A program made the position numbers and the translations under genes. From the NCBI GenBank assembly GCA_017445435.1, contig JAFSUE010000303.1, positions 1 to 14,207 on the forward strand: DNA of 14,207 bases, written 5' to 3'. Positions within the stretch are counted from its first letter, which is position 1. Each line of letters opens with the position of its first letter. Positions 6,607-12,571 of this stretch are shown in pieces. Source of the stretch: Selenomonadaceae bacterium (GTDB lineage: Bacteria; Bacillota; Negativicutes; Selenomonadales; Selenomonadaceae). The notes beneath the pieces are model-generated. The model made no database searches and was not told where the DNA came from. It saw nothing but the letters and a program-made list of their open reading frames with translations.

Positions 6607-7272
6607 TTATTTAATCCTCTTGGCAAAATCTTCGTAGAAAGAATTGCACATTCTGCCGAACATATCTTTCTGCGCGTCTTTGTCGTCACGGTCGCGGTTA
6701 TCTTCACGAACAAAGATAAGCTTGCCTGTAGCGGCGTCGTGAACTTCAAAGACGGAAATAATTGTCGAAGTGTCCACGCGGTACGGCGGATAAGTCACAG
6801 GAACACTTTCATAATAGCTTTCCTCATACCAATCGCCCCAACGATCCCTTACGCGGCGTGTACGTCTTCTATCTTCCCAAACTGTCCGCGCAGGTACAAT
6901 ATAAAAATCGTCGTGCCAAGTTTTAATGTTGCCTTCAATCCACGCATCAGCAACGGCGGCTAAATTTCTTTTCAACTCACCGCGTGACGCATTCATCATA
7001 CCGAGCATTCTACGCGCTTGTTCTTCCGTCAAAACGGTACACTTCAACTTTTTTGAGTTGTTGAAATAATCGCTGTCAACTTTCATTTGCACTGCGCGGC
7101 TAACGTAGCTAAGGTCAGCGTCGTTATGAAGATTTAAAACGACAACTGTTTTGATTCGGCGGAAATTGTACGTATCATCGCGCCAATCAGTTTTTTCAGC
7201 TGAAACAATTTGCGGTAGAATTAAAATCGTCAGTAAAAGTAACACGCCAAAAATTTTTTTAAAGCTGTTCAA
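6607..7272 (-). CDS. Exported protein of unknown function, cotranscribed with lpxD
   Basis: This 221-residue protein has a signal peptide (MNSFKKIF, a Leu/Ile-rich core, cleavage after VSA near residue 25) and no lipobox Cys, so it should be periplasmic. The mature part begins with RRIKTVVVLNL, which suggests a beta strand. It then has an Arg/Trp/Tyr-rich central segment (WEDRRRTRRVRDRWGDWYEE) and ends with STIISVFEVHDAATGKLIFV. The pattern of a buried beta strand followed by V-x-D-A-x-T-G-K-L-[IV] is seen in small periplasmic or lipoprotein families of the CsgG/DUF4136-like kind, but I cannot assign a family. The start is TTG. Its ribosome site, AAGGAAGGTGA, lies in the end of lpxD, whose stop is only three bases upstream, so translation is probably coupled. 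A role near the outer membrane is inferred only from the operon. Confidence 0.82.
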   Translation of the reverse strand: MNSFKKIFGVLLLLTILILPQIVSAEKTDWRDDTYNFRRIKTVVVLNLHNDADLSYVSRAVQMKVDSDYFNNSKKLKCTVLTEEQARRMLGMMNASRGELKRNLAAVADAWIEGNIKTWHDDFYIVPARTVWEDRRRTRRVRDRWGDWYEESYYESVPVTYPPYRVDTSTIISVFEVHDAATGKLIFVREDNRDRDDKDAQKDMFGRMCNSFYEDFAKRIK

Positions 7273-7275
7273 AAT

Positions 7276-8298
7276 TTAATCACCTTCCTTTTCAGAAATT
7301 TTTTTCTCAAGCTTAGAAATTTTCTTGAGCAGTGCAGGGACTTTTTGTAAAGCGGCTTGCATACGTAGCCAATCGGAATGAGTTTGTACGGGAAAGCCCG
7401 AGCCGAAAAATCCTTCAGGCATATTTTTTGTAATGCCCGACCGCGCCGCGTAGACAGAATTTCCGCCGATTGTTATATGACCAACCGTGCCGACTTGTCC
7501 GCCAAAAGTTACGTTATCACCGACCGTCGTTGAACCAGAAATGCCAGTCTGCGCAACAATAAGGCAGTTAGCGCCGATTTTGCAGTTGTGGGCAATGTGT
7601 ACGAGATTATCAATTTTCGTACCGTGACCGATGACAGTTGAACCCATAGCCGCTCTATCAATTCCGACGTGCGCCCCAATTTCCACGTCGTCTTCAACAA
7701 TGACATTGCCAACTTGCGGAACTTTCGTATGCACCCCCTTAGTAGTCGTAAAGCCGAAACCGTCCGAGCCGATAACGGTTGAACTGTGAATTACGCAACG
7801 GCTACCAATTTTGCAATATTCGCGAATCGTCACGCTTGAATAAATAATCGTCTGTGCGCCAATCGTCGCGTAATGCCCTATGTACGTGTGAGGATAAATT
7901 ACCGCGCCACTTTCAATTTTCACGCCGTCGCCAATGTACGCGAAAGGCATAATTTTTACGTCGTCTGCAATGTCAACATTTTTTCCTATGAAGGCTTGGG
8001 AACTTATTCCAGCGGGAATTTCAATTTTCGGTATGAAAATTTCAAGCAACTTTGCAAAGGCGGCACGTGGATTTTCAACTTTAATTGCGGGCTTGGGAAA
8101 ATCGCCATTAAAACTTGACGGAATAATTACTGCTGATGCCGCGCAGATTTTAGCGTCGTCAATGTGTATTTCGTCAGAAAAGCATAAATCGCCAGCCTTC
8201 GCCATATCCAGCCGATTTAAGCCAGAAATTTTTACTGCGCCGTCGCCTATAATTTCACCGCCAGTTATCGCGGCAATTTCAAATAAATTTTTTTCCAT
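7276..8298 (-). CDS. lpxD: UDP-3-O-acylglucosamine N-acyltransferase LpxD
   Basis: LpxD adds the second (N-linked) acyl chain from acyl-ACP to UDP-3-O-acylglucosamine, the third step of lipid A synthesis. The 340-residue length is typical. The N-terminal uridine-binding domain has ISGLNRLDMAKAGDLCF (24-40) and later AIKVENPRAAFAKLLEIF. The rest is a left-handed beta-helix of hexapeptide repeats (for example YIGDGVKIESGAVIYPHTYI). Key residues are visible: GSDGFGF (177-183), the NLVHIAHNCKIG segment with the presumed catalytic His237, and the glycine-rich SGSTTVGDNVTFGGQVG. The C-terminal helix KKISKLEKKISEKEGD is basic and amphipathic. This gene shows the organism makes a lipid A type outer membrane. 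lpxC, fabZ and lpxA are not adjacent here. It begins nine bases after the OmpH-like lipoprotein gene. Confidence 0.96.
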   Translation of the reverse strand: MEKNLFEIAAITGGEIIGDGAVKISGLNRLDMAKAGDLCFSDEIHIDDAKICAASAVIIPSSFNGDFPKPAIKVENPRAAFAKLLEIFIPKIEIPAGISSQAFIGKNVDIADDVKIMPFAYIGDGVKIESGAVIYPHTYIGHYATIGAQTIIYSSVTIREYCKIGSRCVIHSSTVIGSDGFGFTTTKGVHTKVPQVGNVIVEDDVEIGAHVGIDRAAMGSTVIGHGTKIDNLVHIAHNCKIGANCLIVAQTGISGSTTVGDNVTFGGQVGTVGHITIGGNSVYAARSGITKNMPEGFFGSGFPVQTHSDWLRMQAALQKVPALLKKISKLEKKISEKEGD

Positions 8299-8307
8299 AA
8301 CAATAGC

Positions 8308-8742
8308 CTACTTTAATTTGTTTATAACTTCGTCAGTAAGGTCAATTCCGCCGCTGATTAAAGCTTTTTGATTGCCCGTGTTGTCCAGAACGATTGAGAC
8401 GTTTTTAGCATTGCAAATATCGGCAAGCGCGGTATCAAGTTTAGTTTGAATTTGCGTCGAGTAAGCTTGATTTACGCCGTCCATTTTGCGTTCAAACTGC
8501 GAAACGAGTTTTTGGCGGTCTTCGTCACTCATATTTTCATTATTTTCCAACGTAGTTTTAATTTCGGCTTCAATTTCTTCAACTTTTTTAGTAGCTTCTT
8601 CCATTAAAGCTTTCATTTGCGGCGCTTCAGTCATAATTTTTCTTTGGTCGACGTAACCGACATTTTCAGGTTCGCCACAACCTGCAATGAAAAATGTTGA
8701 ACACATTAAAACAGCCGCAGCAATTAATTTTTTCAAAATCAT
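8308..8742 (-). CDS. OmpH/Skp-family periplasmic chaperone, lipoprotein form
   Basis: This 144-residue protein begins MILKKLIAAAVLMCSTFFIAG and reaches a lipobox (I-A-G-C, Cys22), so it should be lipidated. The mature part has the OmpH/Skp layout: a short strand (NVGYVDQRKIM), a long charged coiled-coil hairpin (about residues 42-110, MEEATKKVEEIEAEIKTTL and onward) and a C-terminal strand and helix (VSIVLDNTG, then SGGIDLTDEVINKLK). Skp-type proteins hold unfolded outer-membrane proteins on their way to the Bam complex. Classical Skp is soluble; lipidation suggests this one stays at a membrane. A ribosome site AAAGGAAAG precedes the ATG. It lies between the longer OmpH relative and lpxD, the usual envelope neighbourhood of OmpH genes. 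Confidence 0.9.
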   Translation of the reverse strand: MILKKLIAAAVLMCSTFFIAGCGEPENVGYVDQRKIMTEAPQMKALMEEATKKVEEIEAEIKTTLENNENMSDEDRQKLVSQFERKMDGVNQAYSTQIQTKLDTALADICNAKNVSIVLDNTGNQKALISGGIDLTDEVINKLK

Positions 8743-8760
8743 CTTTCCTTTCAGTTTTAG

Positions 8761-8802
8761 TTAGTAGTGAGTAGTGAGTAGTTAGTAGTTAGTAGTTAGT
8801 AG
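8761..8802. repeat. Heptanucleotide tandem repeat, locus 2 (TTAGTAG x6)
   Basis: Six head-to-tail heptamers read TTAGTAG, TGAGTAG, TGAGTAG, TTAGTAG, TTAGTAG and TTAGTAG, then seven T (8803-8809). Variation is only at base 2 (T/G). The array fills most of the 74-bp gap between the long OmpH gene and the OmpH-like lipoprotein gene. It would therefore be transcribed in the 5' leader of the latter, unless that gene has its own promoter, which I do not see. Confidence 0.88.
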
Positions 8803-8816
8803 TTTTTTTCTACTTC

Positions 8817-9887
8817 CTAATCAGTCAAAATGCCTTTAAGTTTCATAGATTTAAGCAAGTCGCTTGTCAAGTCAATAATGCCGCCGCTTGCAAAAATTAT
8901 CGTGTTGGAAGTTGGGCGGAAGTTCGCCGTATTTTTAATTTTCGGCAAGGAATATTTATCATCTCTAATATCTTCGTCACTTTGTACGAAAACCATTTGC
9001 AACTTTAACGTCGCCGCAAGTCTGCCCGCCTCAACGGTAATTTCGCTTAAAAATTTATTTTCCAACTCATTAGCTTGCTTTGTAGTTGCAATAAGTTCGT
9101 CGTAAAGTTCCTGCCGACGTGTCCGCATATAATCCATTTCATTAGCGGCATTCAACAACGCTTGATTCCTAGCCTCAACTTCACGAATTTTTTGCGCGGA
9201 TTGCTCTTCAGCGTGTTTGTAGGCAATTTCATATTCAGCACGAATTTTTTCCTGTTCAGCAGAAATTTCCGCCGTCACCTTATCGTTAATGGATTTAATC
9301 CACTGTTCGCGAACTTCATTTTGCTTGACGTTACGTTCAGCCGTAATTTCAGCTAATCGATCCTGCAAGGCTTGGTACTCTTCCTGCGAAAGATACAAAC
9401 TTTTAGCATTCTGAAGTTTAAGCGTAATATTCATTGCCTCATTGAAATAAATATCTCGAACTTCATTTCGCCGCTTTAAATATTCTGGCTCAGTTTCAGC
9501 ACGATATTTTTCAATCAAAGTAATTTCCTTCGCCTTAAGGTCTGACATCTTCGACATAAATTCCTGCATAATTTTTTCCCGCGCAGAATCGTCAAACGGT
9601 TTAGTGTCAACTTCTGGAATTTTCGGCGGAATAATCGGACGCATAGCCTCTTCAAGTTCAAGGCGTAGCTGAATTTCACGTTCGCGCAATTCGTCTAAAA
9701 GTGCGCCGTCGGAATATTTAGCTTTAATCTGTTCAACGTCGATAATGCCAACGCCACGCGGTTTTTCATCTTCTGCAACTTGTGATACAGTTTCACTAGG
9801 CGGCGCTTTAGGCGGCTCATAAAAATACAATCCGCCAGCAATTAACGCGGCTGATACAAATGCAAATCCCAGCCTGTAGTTAGACAT
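8817..9887 (-). CDS. Long OmpH-like coiled-coil envelope protein
   Basis: This protein of about 356 residues is roughly twice the usual OmpH/Skp size. It starts with an uncleaved-looking membrane segment (LGFAFVSAALIAGGLYFY, about residues 6-23) and a Pro-rich linker. An OmpH-type strand follows (VGIIDVEQIKAKY), then about 220 residues of highly charged coiled coil (for example REREIQLRLELEEAMR and AEQEKIRAEYEIAYKHAEEQ). The C-terminus carries the OmpH strand and helix (LKLQMVFVQSDEDI, then ASGGIIDLTSDLLKSMK), split by an insert of about 25 residues. That ends-match pattern makes it an OmpH relative with an enlarged tentacle region, not a simple duplication. The frame opens at a GTG (9890), but the ATG at 9887 has the better spacing to AAAGGGG. 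It heads a probable operon with the OmpH-like lipoprotein and lpxD. A chaperone or envelope-spanning role is inferred. Confidence 0.85.
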   Translation of the reverse strand: MSNYRLGFAFVSAALIAGGLYFYEPPKAPPSETVSQVAEDEKPRGVGIIDVEQIKAKYSDGALLDELREREIQLRLELEEAMRPIIPPKIPEVDTKPFDDSAREKIMQEFMSKMSDLKAKEITLIEKYRAETEPEYLKRRNEVRDIYFNEAMNITLKLQNAKSLYLSQEEYQALQDRLAEITAERNVKQNEVREQWIKSINDKVTAEISAEQEKIRAEYEIAYKHAEEQSAQKIREVEARNQALLNAANEMDYMRTRRQELYDELIATTKQANELENKFLSEITVEAGRLAATLKLQMVFVQSDEDIRDDKYSLPKIKNTANFRPTSNTIIFASGGIIDLTSDLLKSMKLKGILTD

Positions 9888-9919
9888 CACGCGCCCCTTT
9901 ACGATTTAATTTTTAACTC

Positions 9920-9948
9920 GTTATGCTAATAAAAAAATTTTCAGTCAA
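9920..9948 (-). promoter_or_regulatory. Probable sigma-A promoter for the ompH-lpxD operon
   Basis: On the - strand TTGACT (9948-9943) is separated by 17 bases from CATAAC (9925-9920), about 33 bases ahead of the long OmpH start. The -35 is near consensus; the -10 matches only four of six, so the call is moderate. Confidence 0.5.
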
Positions 9949-9973
9949 ACATATTGATAACGTTTAAAAAGTA

Positions 9974-10075
9974 GGGGCGCGCAAGGACGCGCGCCCGCCC
10001 GCGCAAATCGCGTGATGCGATTTCTGCGGGCATGTTTCTTTTTGCTACTTTTTCTTTGCGCCAAAGAAAAAGTAG
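9974..10075. repeat. Dispersed hairpin repeat, copy 2 (three tandem hairpins)
   Basis: Three hairpins lie in a row. The first has stem GGGCGCGC/GCGCGCCC with loop AAGGAC (9975-9996). The second has arms of 15 bases starting GCCCGCGCAAATCGC with two mismatches and loop GTGAT (9997-10031). The third is a perfect 13-bp stem around GCGCC (10045-10075) that matches the hairpin of copy 1 but with one T lost from the left arm and one A from the right, so pairing is kept. It lies in the 360-bp gap between two OmpH-family genes. The rest of that gap holds the operon promoter at 9920-9948, an AT-rich stretch, and a terminator at 10156-10194. Confidence 0.82.
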
Positions 10076-10155
10076 ATTTAAAAATTTAAAATTGTTATCA
10101 AACTTAAAACTTATCAACATCATTTAATATTCACCAGCAAAACGGGTTTCCTATT

Positions 10156-10194
10156 AAAAAATGGAAAGTGAAGATTTTCTGCCTTCGACTTTCC
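10156..10194 (-). terminator. Rho-independent terminator after the ompH gene at 10252
   Basis: On the - strand an 11-12 bp stem (GGAAAGTCGAAG with CTTCACTTTCC, one bulged base) closes on a nine-base loop and is followed by six T (10161-10156). It lies about 58 bp past the OmpH stop and separates that gene from the ompH-lpxD operon. Confidence 0.8.
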
Positions 10195-10251
10195 TTTCGA
10201 TACAATATTTTCCTAAATAACGGAATTGGTAGGATTAAAGCCTACGTAAAA

Positions 10252-10719
10252 TTATTTCTTGGCAAGTCTGGAAATAACATCTTGGGTAATGTCATTGCCG
10301 CCGTACACAACCGCCGCTTTAGCAACTACGACGCTTAAACCTTTGGCATCTGCAACTTGCTTTACAATTTCTTCAACCTTTTTCAAAAGTTGTTCGCTAA
10401 GTTCACTTTCTTTATTCGCTATAATCTGCTGACTTTGCATATAAAAATCTTGTTTTTCTTGATCACTCATGCCAGCTTCTTTTTCTTTGAAATTTTTCTC
10501 AACTTCATCAATCGTAGCTTTCAACTGATCTTCAGCACTTTGTCTATCGGGATGATTCATCATAACTTGCGCCATATCCACAACGCCAACTGTTCCTGAC
10601 GGCGCCGCTGATGCAATTCCGCCGCTCTGCGTAAGTGCCAATGCTACAACACTGCCGATAAAAACTAACGCAATCAGTACGCTAATAATTTTTACGTGCT
10701 TTTTCTCAAGCTTTATCAT
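10252..10719 (-). CDS. OmpH/Skp-family periplasmic chaperone
   Basis: This 155-residue protein has a basic N-terminus (MIKLEKKHVK), a hydrophobic segment (about residues 11-30) and a possible cleavage site ASA-AP near residue 38, so it is exported or anchored. The mature part follows OmpH/Skp: strand GTVGVVDMAQVMMNH, charged coiled coil (DEVEKNFKEKEAGMSDQEKQ and on), then GLSVVVAKAAVVYGGNDITQ and a final helix. Proteins of this family hold unfolded outer-membrane proteins in the periplasm. The ATG is preceded by AAAGGAG at about 10 bases. It has its own promoter and terminator, unlike the two OmpH relatives downstream, which belong to a separate unit. The GG-[NI]-D-[IL]-T near the end is shared by all three. 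Confidence 0.92.
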   Translation of the reverse strand: MIKLEKKHVKIISVLIALVFIGSVVALALTQSGGIASAAPSGTVGVVDMAQVMMNHPDRQSAEDQLKATIDEVEKNFKEKEAGMSDQEKQDFYMQSQQIIANKESELSEQLLKKVEEIVKQVADAKGLSVVVAKAAVVYGGNDITQDVISRLAKK

Positions 10720-10756
10720 TAAATAACCGCTCCTTTGAAAAACTTTAACGCCGCGA

Positions 10757-10786
10757 ATTATAACAAACTACCTTGCACATTGCAAG
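10757..10786 (-). promoter_or_regulatory. Promoter of the ompH gene with an overlapping palindrome
   Basis: On the - strand TTGCAA (10785-10780), a 17-base spacer and TATAAT (10762-10757) form a good sigma-A-type promoter ahead of the OmpH gene. The -35 lies inside a perfect inverted repeat CTTGCA-ATG-TGCAAG (10786-10772 on the - strand), which could be a repressor site or chance. Confidence 0.68.
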
Positions 10787-10803
10787 CAATTTCGCGCAAA
10801 AAT

Positions 10804-11070
10804 CTACCTTATACGCCACAAGCCGCCTATCAGTAAAAAGCTCATGACAATAAACGCTAGACAGCCGAGTATACATAAAACTAAATCGGGCTTGTAACGC
10901 CATATCCAATCGCCACTCAATTTTTCAAGCGGCAATGTAGAATATTTATGCACATATGGTAAACATATCGCCGCGCCAAGAATCATACCAAATATGAAAA
11001 GGCAGATAAACCCGATTAGCACGTCCAATGGTATCGTATCCATAAAATTATTTAGTGCTGGCACTTCCAT
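10804..11070 (-). CDS. Small two-helix membrane protein of unknown function
   Basis: This protein of about 88 residues has two probable membrane helices, DVLIGFICLFIFGMILGAAI (about residues 16-35) and LVLCILGCLAFIVMSFLLIG (about 64-83). They are joined by a ~28-residue loop with Trp and basic residues (DWIWRYKPD). No family is recognised. The frame is open from a GTG at 11088, but the ATG at 11070 is preceded at seven bases by GGAAGTGA, so I take the shorter form. A near-consensus promoter lies directly upstream at 11124-11152. No terminator separates it from the OmpH gene 84 bp further on, although that gene has its own promoter. Confidence 0.75.
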   Translation of the reverse strand: MEVPALNNFMDTIPLDVLIGFICLFIFGMILGAAICLPYVHKYSTLPLEKLSGDWIWRYKPDLVLCILGCLAFIVMSFLLIGGLWRIR

Positions 11071-11123
11071 ACAAAAATCACTTCCCACGACGCAAAATTT
11101 TTAACCGAATCTCTGTCACGAAA

Positions 11124-11152
11124 ATTTTATGGAAAAATGTTGAAACTGTCAA
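11124..11152 (-). promoter_or_regulatory. Near-consensus sigma-A promoter
   Basis: On the - strand TTGACA (11152-11147), a 17-base spacer and TAAAAT (11129-11124) lie about 53 bases ahead of the small membrane protein start. The -35 is perfect and the -10 matches five of six. It sits just past the lysA stop. Confidence 0.75.
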
Positions 11153-11161
11153 TCTTTTTTT

Positions 11162-12406
11162 CTAAAAGTTTAACGTTGCAAAATAATCGTCAAGCGTTTC
11201 TGCGCGGCGAATCATTTCAATTTTTCCATCTTCGCGCAGTAAAAGTTCAGCGCTACGAAGTTTGCCATTGTAATTAAAGCCCATAGCGTGACCGTGTGCG
11301 CCTGTGTCATGAATAATCAAAACGTCGCCAATTTCAATTTTCGGCAACTTCCTATCAATCGCGAACTTGTCATTGTTTTCGCAAAGTGAGCCTGTCACGT
11401 CGTAATTGTTCGTAAGCGGAAAATTTTCCTTGCCAGAAATTGTAATGTGATGATAAGCGCCGTACATCGCGGGACGCATTAAATTTGCCATACACGAATC
11501 CAAGCCGATATAATTTTTGTACGTATTTTTTTCGTGAATGACGGTCGACACAAGCCAGCCAGCGTTGCCAGTCATAGCGCGTCCACTTTCCGTAGCAATG
11601 GCAACGTTATCAAGACCGTTGCTGACTAAAATTTTTTCGTACAATTCGTGAATGCCTTCACCAACTGCGCGGAAGTCGACAGGCTTTTCATTTGGACGGT
11701 ACGGAATGCCAAAGCCGCCGCCTAAGTTGACAAATTCAAGTTCAATCCCAATTTTATTTTTAATTTCAACGGCAAGTTCAAACATAATTTTCGCCGTCAA
11801 TAAAAAAATTTCCGTCTCAAGTTCATTTGACGCAACCATTGTGTGAAGACCGAAACGTTTAATACCTTTATCGCGGGAAATTTTGTAAGCGTCGAAAATT
11901 TGTTTGCGCGTTAAGCCGTACTTAGCCTCCGCAGGCTTGCCGATAATTTCATTGCCTTCATTCATCAAATCGGCGGGATTGTAGCGGAATGAAATACATT
12001 GCGGCAGACCAGCATTTTTTTCAAGATAATCAATGTGCGTTATGTCGTCAAGATTTATGATAGCGCCAAGTTCAAGCGCCTTTTTAAATTCGTCGGCAGG
12101 GGTATCGTTGGAAGTCAGCATAATTTTTTCGCCGATAACGCCAGCACGTTCACTGATTAAAAGTTCCGCCAAAGAGCTGCAGTCCGTACCAGCGCCGTCA
12201 CTTGCCAAAATTTTCACGATAGCTGGATTAGGCGTCGCCTTTACCGCGAAATGTTCACGGAAATTTTTTGCCCATGAAAAAGTTTCACGAAGTCGGCGAA
12301 AATTTTTTTTAATCGTGCCTTCGTCGTACAGATGAAATGGCGTCGGAAATTTTTTAATGACTTCGCGCAGTTGTGCATCACTTAGCGGAAAAATTTTTTC
12401 GTTCAA
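11162..12406 (-). CDS. lysA: Diaminopimelate decarboxylase (fold-III PLP enzyme)
   Basis: LysA removes the D-side carboxyl of meso-diaminopimelate to give L-lysine; the enzyme is a cytoplasmic PLP-dependent barrel with a beta-domain. HFAVKATPNPAIVKIL carries the PLP lysine (Lys56 from the chosen start). CSSLAEL, FGLHTMVASNE, FVNLGGGFGIPYRP (phosphate-binding Gly loop), TESGR, MANLMRPAMYGAYHH, VTGSLCENNDKFA (active-site Cys of the neighbouring subunit) and DTGAHGHAMGFNYN follow in order. The size (about 414 residues) suits LysA. It belongs to a Firmicute LysA subgroup with GSLCENNDKFA; a related basic amino acid decarboxylase cannot be excluded. The frame opens at a GTG (12418), but that overlaps the ribosome site AAAGGTGG, so the TTG at 12406, eight bases beyond, is the likely start. 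It is transcribed alone from an extended -10 promoter. Confidence 0.9.
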   Translation of the reverse strand: MNEKIFPLSDAQLREVIKKFPTPFHLYDEGTIKKNFRRLRETFSWAKNFREHFAVKATPNPAIVKILASDGAGTDCSSLAELLISERAGVIGEKIMLTSNDTPADEFKKALELGAIINLDDITHIDYLEKNAGLPQCISFRYNPADLMNEGNEIIGKPAEAKYGLTRKQIFDAYKISRDKGIKRFGLHTMVASNELETEIFLLTAKIMFELAVEIKNKIGIELEFVNLGGGFGIPYRPNEKPVDFRAVGEGIHELYEKILVSNGLDNVAIATESGRAMTGNAGWLVSTVIHEKNTYKNYIGLDSCMANLMRPAMYGAYHHITISGKENFPLTNNYDVTGSLCENNDKFAIDRKLPKIEIGDVLIIHDTGAHGHAMGFNYNGKLRSAELLLREDGKIEMIRRAETLDDYFATLNF

Positions 12407-12436
12407 AGTTTGTACCACCTTTCTTATAACAAAAAA

Positions 12437-12445
12437 ATTATAGCA
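12437..12445 (-). promoter_or_regulatory. Extended -10 promoter of lysA
   Basis: On the - strand TGCTATAAT (12445-12437) gives a perfect -10 with the TGn extension. A poor -35 (TTTTCT) lies 17 bases upstream. The predicted transcript start is near 12430, about 24 bases ahead of the TTG start. Confidence 0.7.
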
Positions 12446-12491
12446 AAGATTTTATGAAAAGAAAACTAGAAGGCAGTGTGTAGGGAAATAA

Positions 12492-12526
12492 TTCTTCATT
12501 CTTAATTCTAAATTCTTAATTCAATA
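12492..12526 (-). repeat. Heptanucleotide tandem repeat, locus 3 (TTAAGAA type, inverted)
   Basis: Read on the - strand, heptamers TTAAGAA, TTTAGAA, TTAAGAA and TGAAGAA follow a degenerate TATTGAA. This is the same unit, with the same T/G variation, as at 4181-4208. It lies between the divergent promoters of lysA and rnhB. Confidence 0.7.
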
Positions 12527-12540
12527 GGCTGGCGCGTCTA

Positions 12541-12568
12541 TTTACAAAAAATTTTTGCGGGATATAAT
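12541..12568 (+). promoter_or_regulatory. Sigma-A promoter of rnhB
   Basis: TTTACA (12541-12546), a 16-base spacer and TATAAT (12563-12568) make a strong promoter pointing into rnhB. The predicted start of transcription is about 12575, which is at or past the ATG at 12572. The mRNA is therefore either leaderless or translated from a later codon. Confidence 0.75.
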
Positions 12569-12571
12569 GAA

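Noticed and set aside
8761..8802. Heptamer arrays considered as CRISPR or as iteron-type origin repeats
   Set aside because: Units of seven bases are too short and have no spacers, and no replication initiator gene or DnaA box cluster accompanies them.
9941..10123. A 60-codon - strand frame across the second hairpin repeat
   Set aside because: It reads through the three hairpins and has no ribosome site or family likeness. Small frames across such repeats are commonly over-annotated.
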